From: an uncultured Eubacteriales bacterium
GTDB taxonomy: Bacteria; Bacillota; Clostridia; Oscillospirales; Oscillospiraceae
Direction: 5' to 3'
Length of the DNA: 51,141 nt
Assembly: GCA_900546485.1 (NCBI GenBank)
Contig: URDK01000007.1
Coordinates: 1 to 51,141 of the forward strand
Shown here piece after piece: positions 48,792 to 51,141 of the stretch. The stretch's first letter is position 1. Each line of letters opens with the position of its first letter. A program made the translations under genes and the position numbers. Under the pieces are notes generated by a model. That model made no database searches. It worked only from the letters and a program-made list of their open reading frames with translations, and was not told the DNA's origin.

Positions 48792-49706
48792 ATGATGAGC
48801 TACATTGAAATACTTAGAGAACGCCCCGACATGGTGTCGCCCGGCGTATCCGCCTGCCAGGGCTGCGGCGGGGAGCTGGTGCTCAGAAGGGTGATGCAGC
48901 TTGCCGGAGACAACACGATACTCTGCGTGCCTCCCGGCTGCATGGCTGGCAGCGGCGTCGTAGGCTGGAATTACAACAGCGGCATGAAGGTACCTGTGCA
49001 CATCCCACTGCTGGACAACACTGCCTCGTTCATGAGCGGTCTGAGCCATTTCTATGAGCGCAGTGGCCGGTCTGACGTGAATATCGTGGCTGTCGCCGGC
49101 GACGGCGCCACCGCCGATTGTGGATTCCAGAGTCTCTCCGGCGCCGCCGAGCGTGGCGAGAAGATGCTCTATGTCTGCTACGACAACGAGGGCTACATGA
49201 ACACCGGCTACCAGCGCAGCTCGACGACTACCGAGGGGTCGCGCACCTCGACTACGCCTCTCGGGGACGCCATATGCGGCAAGCAGCAGCCGCAGAAGTA
49301 CCTGCCGCTCATTCTCGCCATGCACGGTGTAGAGTACTGCGCCACGGCCACGCCCTGGAATATGAAGGACATGGTAGAGAAGATACAGAAGGGCCTCGCG
49401 GCCTCGAAGCGCGGCTTTGCGTATATTCACGTGTTTACTCCGTGTCCGACGGGCTGGAGCTTTCCGCAGGACCAGACTATCGAGGTGTCGAAGAAGGCGG
49501 TCAAGTCCAACATGTTCCCGCTCTGGGAGAAAGACGCCTCGGGTTACACCCTGAATTATAAAAACAACGACCCGATAAAGGTCGCTGAATTCACGAAGGG
49601 TATCGGCAAATTCAAGCGTCTGAGCCCGGAGCAGATGGAGTCCATCCAGCACGCCGCTGACGAGCGCTATGCGACTGTGTGCGCACTCGCAGCAATGCAC
49701 GGATAA
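48792..49706 (+). CDS. 2-oxoacid (pyruvate-type) ferredoxin oxidoreductase, beta (TPP) subunit
   Basis: A 304-residue PorB-type subunit. The proximal cluster Cys are visible as SACQGCGGELV, VPPGCMAG and FTPCPTGWSF. The TPP motif is VAGDGATADCGFQSLSGAAERGEKMLYVCYDNEGYMN (key parts GDGATADCG and YDNEGYMN), followed by TGYQRSSTTTEG. All features expected of an active pyruvate-type enzyme are present. GGGG precedes ATG 48792, 10 bp after alpha. Confidence 0.94.
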   Translation: MMSYIEILRERPDMVSPGVSACQGCGGELVLRRVMQLAGDNTILCVPPGCMAGSGVVGWNYNSGMKVPVHIPLLDNTASFMSGLSHFYERSGRSDVNIVAVAGDGATADCGFQSLSGAAERGEKMLYVCYDNEGYMNTGYQRSSTTTEGSRTSTTPLGDAICGKQQPQKYLPLILAMHGVEYCATATPWNMKDMVEKIQKGLAASKRGFAYIHVFTPCPTGWSFPQDQTIEVSKKAVKSNMFPLWEKDASGYTLNYKNNDPIKVAEFTKGIGKFKRLSPEQMESIQHAADERYATVCALAAMHG

Positions 49707-49726
49707 TGCTTATAAGGAGGATGTAA

Positions 49727-50479
49727 ATGTATATTGACCGGGAAAAGTGCGTGGGCTGCGGAAAATGCGTCCCGTACTGTCCAGTTAATGCAATCGCACC
49801 CGTAGACGGCAAGATGTCGATAGACCTCGACCGCTGCGTGGAGTGCGGCGTGTGCCAGAAGAACGCGAAGTGCCCGAGGGACGCGATATACAACGTCCAT
49901 CTCGAGGCGCCGAGGGCCTACCGCAAGGCGTTCAGTGATCCCTTCGGAAAGCACGAGAACACTGCGCTCAAGCATATGGGGCGTGGTACTGAGGAAGTCA
50001 AGACCATAGACGTAACTGGAATCCTGCACGACACCGACAGGGTCGGCTTTGCGGTGGAGCTGGGCCGCCCGAGCATATCCGCGAGCTTTGCAGATATCGA
50101 GAAGGTTGCCATGGAGGTCGCGCCCTACGCGGAGGAGTTCGAGGTAAACAATCCTATAACCGCGCTCATCGTGGACAAGAAGACCGGCAAGATGGAGCCG
50201 AGCGTGCTGGGAGAGCGCGTGCTGTCTGCCATAGTCGAGTTCCGCTGTCTGAACGAGAACATCGAAGCGGTGCTCGAGGCGCTGAGGAAGGTTGCAGGTG
50301 AGATCGATACGGTGTTCAGTCTGGGCCTGATCAGCCTCGTGGACAAGAGCGACGACTCCATCTACGCCCGCAAGATCATCGACAAGCTAAACATCAACGT
50401 AGACAAGACCTCGGCGAAGACCAATCTCGGTCTCGGCAGGCCGACATACGAGGAAAGAATGAGAGGTGCCGGACAATGA
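49727..50479 (+). CDS. 2[4Fe-4S] ferredoxin fused to a C-terminal domain of unknown function
   Basis: A 250-residue protein. Residues 1-55 are a ferredoxin with cluster ligands C8-C11-C14-C18 and C37-C40-C43-C49; the second has an unusual CxxCxxCx5CP spacing. Residues 75-250 form a mixed alpha/beta domain that I do not recognise, with the segments DRVGFAVELGRPSISASFADIEKV, VLGERVLSAIVEF and the C-terminal NLGLGRPTYEERM (short parts of these are the most motif-like). AAGGAGG precedes the start. It overlaps the last gene by 4 bp. It may be a dedicated electron carrier or a regulator/adaptor of the complex encoded just upstream. Confidence 0.8.
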   Translation: MYIDREKCVGCGKCVPYCPVNAIAPVDGKMSIDLDRCVECGVCQKNAKCPRDAIYNVHLEAPRAYRKAFSDPFGKHENTALKHMGRGTEEVKTIDVTGILHDTDRVGFAVELGRPSISASFADIEKVAMEVAPYAEEFEVNNPITALIVDKKTGKMEPSVLGERVLSAIVEFRCLNENIEAVLEALRKVAGEIDTVFSLGLISLVDKSDDSIYARKIIDKLNINVDKTSAKTNLGLGRPTYEERMRGAGQ

Positions 50480-51105
50480 CACACACACTTCATAGAGTAA
50501 AGACAGTCGAGGGCCGCACCAACGACTACGTCGTGCTGATAATGCCTGCACGTAGCATCAACAATCAGAACTGCGTCGAGGTGTATAAGAAGTATATCGA
50601 CCTGCTGGCCCCGTTCCATCCGGTTAACATGGGCGGCATTGGGATAGGTAACCTCGCGACGAACACGATAGAGGAGCTGCGCGAGAACGTTACGGCAGAG
50701 GCTCCGATGCTGCACGCGGTGTTCAAGGACAGGGACACGCTCATAGAGGTAATGAAGGCGCTGAGGGAGGCTGATTACGGCTATTCAGTGGTCGTGTCGG
50801 GCCTTGTGGACGATGTGGACTGCTGTGCGAAGAAGGCCGGCATACAGCGTCATGCAGTGGACCTCTCCCTGGGCATTTGGGGCGCGGTACAGAAGTTGCC
50901 CGACGAGCAGGTGATGGAGATCACCACCATGTGCGGCCACGCCATGATATCCGCGAACCTCGTGTACAAGATGATCGACGACATAAAAAAGGGCAAGATC
51001 ACATCTAAACAGGCGGCGGCAAAGCTGGCTGAGCCCTGCGCTTGCGGCATATTTAATATTGAAAAAGCTGAGACGCTTTTAAGTGAACTTTCCGCAAAAC
51101 TATAA
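50476..51105 (+). CDS. Cysteine-containing protein of unknown function, last gene of the IclR-linked cluster
   Basis: A 209-residue soluble protein with six Cys (C33, C116, C117, C153, C188 and C190). The motif-like stretches are DDVDCCAKKAGI, TTMCGHAMISANLV and EPCACGIFNIEKAE. The Cys/His set (C116/C117, C153 with H155, C188/C190) suggests a bound metal or Fe-S cluster. There is no membrane segment, no ATP motif and no family I can name. It overlaps the ferredoxin-fusion gene by 4 bp (ATGA), so the two are likely made together and may form a complex. The remaining 36 bases of the window hold no feature. Confidence 0.75.
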   Translation: MTHTLHRVKTVEGRTNDYVVLIMPARSINNQNCVEVYKKYIDLLAPFHPVNMGGIGIGNLATNTIEELRENVTAEAPMLHAVFKDRDTLIEVMKALREADYGYSVVVSGLVDDVDCCAKKAGIQRHAVDLSLGIWGAVQKLPDEQVMEITTMCGHAMISANLVYKMIDDIKKGKITSKQAAAKLAEPCACGIFNIEKAETLLSELSAKL

Positions 51106-51141
51106 TTCAAACTTTAATAAGTAACTTAACGCAAAAGGTGC

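Overview
This window is a stretch of chromosome from an anaerobic, endospore-forming, fairly high-GC Firmicute, most likely a Clostridia member of the Oscillospiraceae type. The evidence is the ispH-S1 gene fusion, CdaA/CdaR, PrpC/PrkC, sporulation genes (spoVM, sipL, yunB), two 2-oxoacid:ferredoxin oxidoreductases and MEP-pathway isoprenoid genes. Almost everything is coded densely, with many 1-10 bp overlaps. I saw no tRNA, CRISPR array, insertion sequence or phage. No database search was possible, so family names rest on recognised motifs and gene order.

Region 1 (1-7435) holds a 5'-truncated HI0933-type flavoprotein, cmk, plsC, an ispH-rpsA fusion, a CarD-type regulator, ispD and ispF (three MEP-pathway genes in one neighbourhood), and a DUF3343/cysteine-desulfurase pair. 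Region 2 (7538-9650) is cdaA-cdaR (c-di-AMP synthesis), followed by an RseC-like gene. Region 3 (10084-23515) keeps the order known from Bacillus subtilis: yicC, remA, gmk, rpoZ, priA, def, fmt, rsmB, rlmN, prpC, prkC, rsgA, and finally spoVM. Here spoVM is a 26-codon gene. It is preceded by an unknown 52-residue membrane protein and followed by sipL, so two proteins of the SpoIVA coat basement layer sit side by side. yebC follows under its own promoter.

Region 4 (24409-31029) holds a CAT-like acyltransferase and a ketopantoate-reductase-like gene on the minus strand, a YkvI-type membrane protein, and a P-loop ATPase leading a four-subunit 2-oxoacid:ferredoxin oxidoreductase (delta-alpha-beta-gamma). 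Region 5 (31076-37339) holds DUF3788, a PadR-DUF1700-membrane protein-PIG-V operon on the minus strand, a divergent MATE pump gene broken by one extra base in a G6 tract, the RNase P RNA (minus strand) and a YczE/YitT-type membrane protein. Region 6 (37475-42794) holds murD, a YnbB-type PLP enzyme, yunB and ligA.

Region 7 (42815-51105) is the most unusual part. Directly after ligA the base composition drops and an IclR regulator, a CoA-transferase and a MatC-type carboxylate carrier appear. They are followed by a pyruvate-oxidoreductase-like complex (gamma-delta-alpha-beta), a ferredoxin fused to an unknown domain, and a cysteine-rich unknown protein. Two copies of an IclR-type palindrome lie in front of the CoA-transferase gene. 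I read this as a substrate-inducible pathway that imports an organic acid, handles its CoA thioester and oxidises a 2-oxoacid to reduce ferredoxin. The substrate is unknown.

A recurring small-scale pattern is a hairpin that takes in the ribosome binding site or start codon. It occurs in front of DUF3343, the 52-residue protein, sipL and yunB; three of these four genes are sporulation-linked or sit in the spoVM locus.
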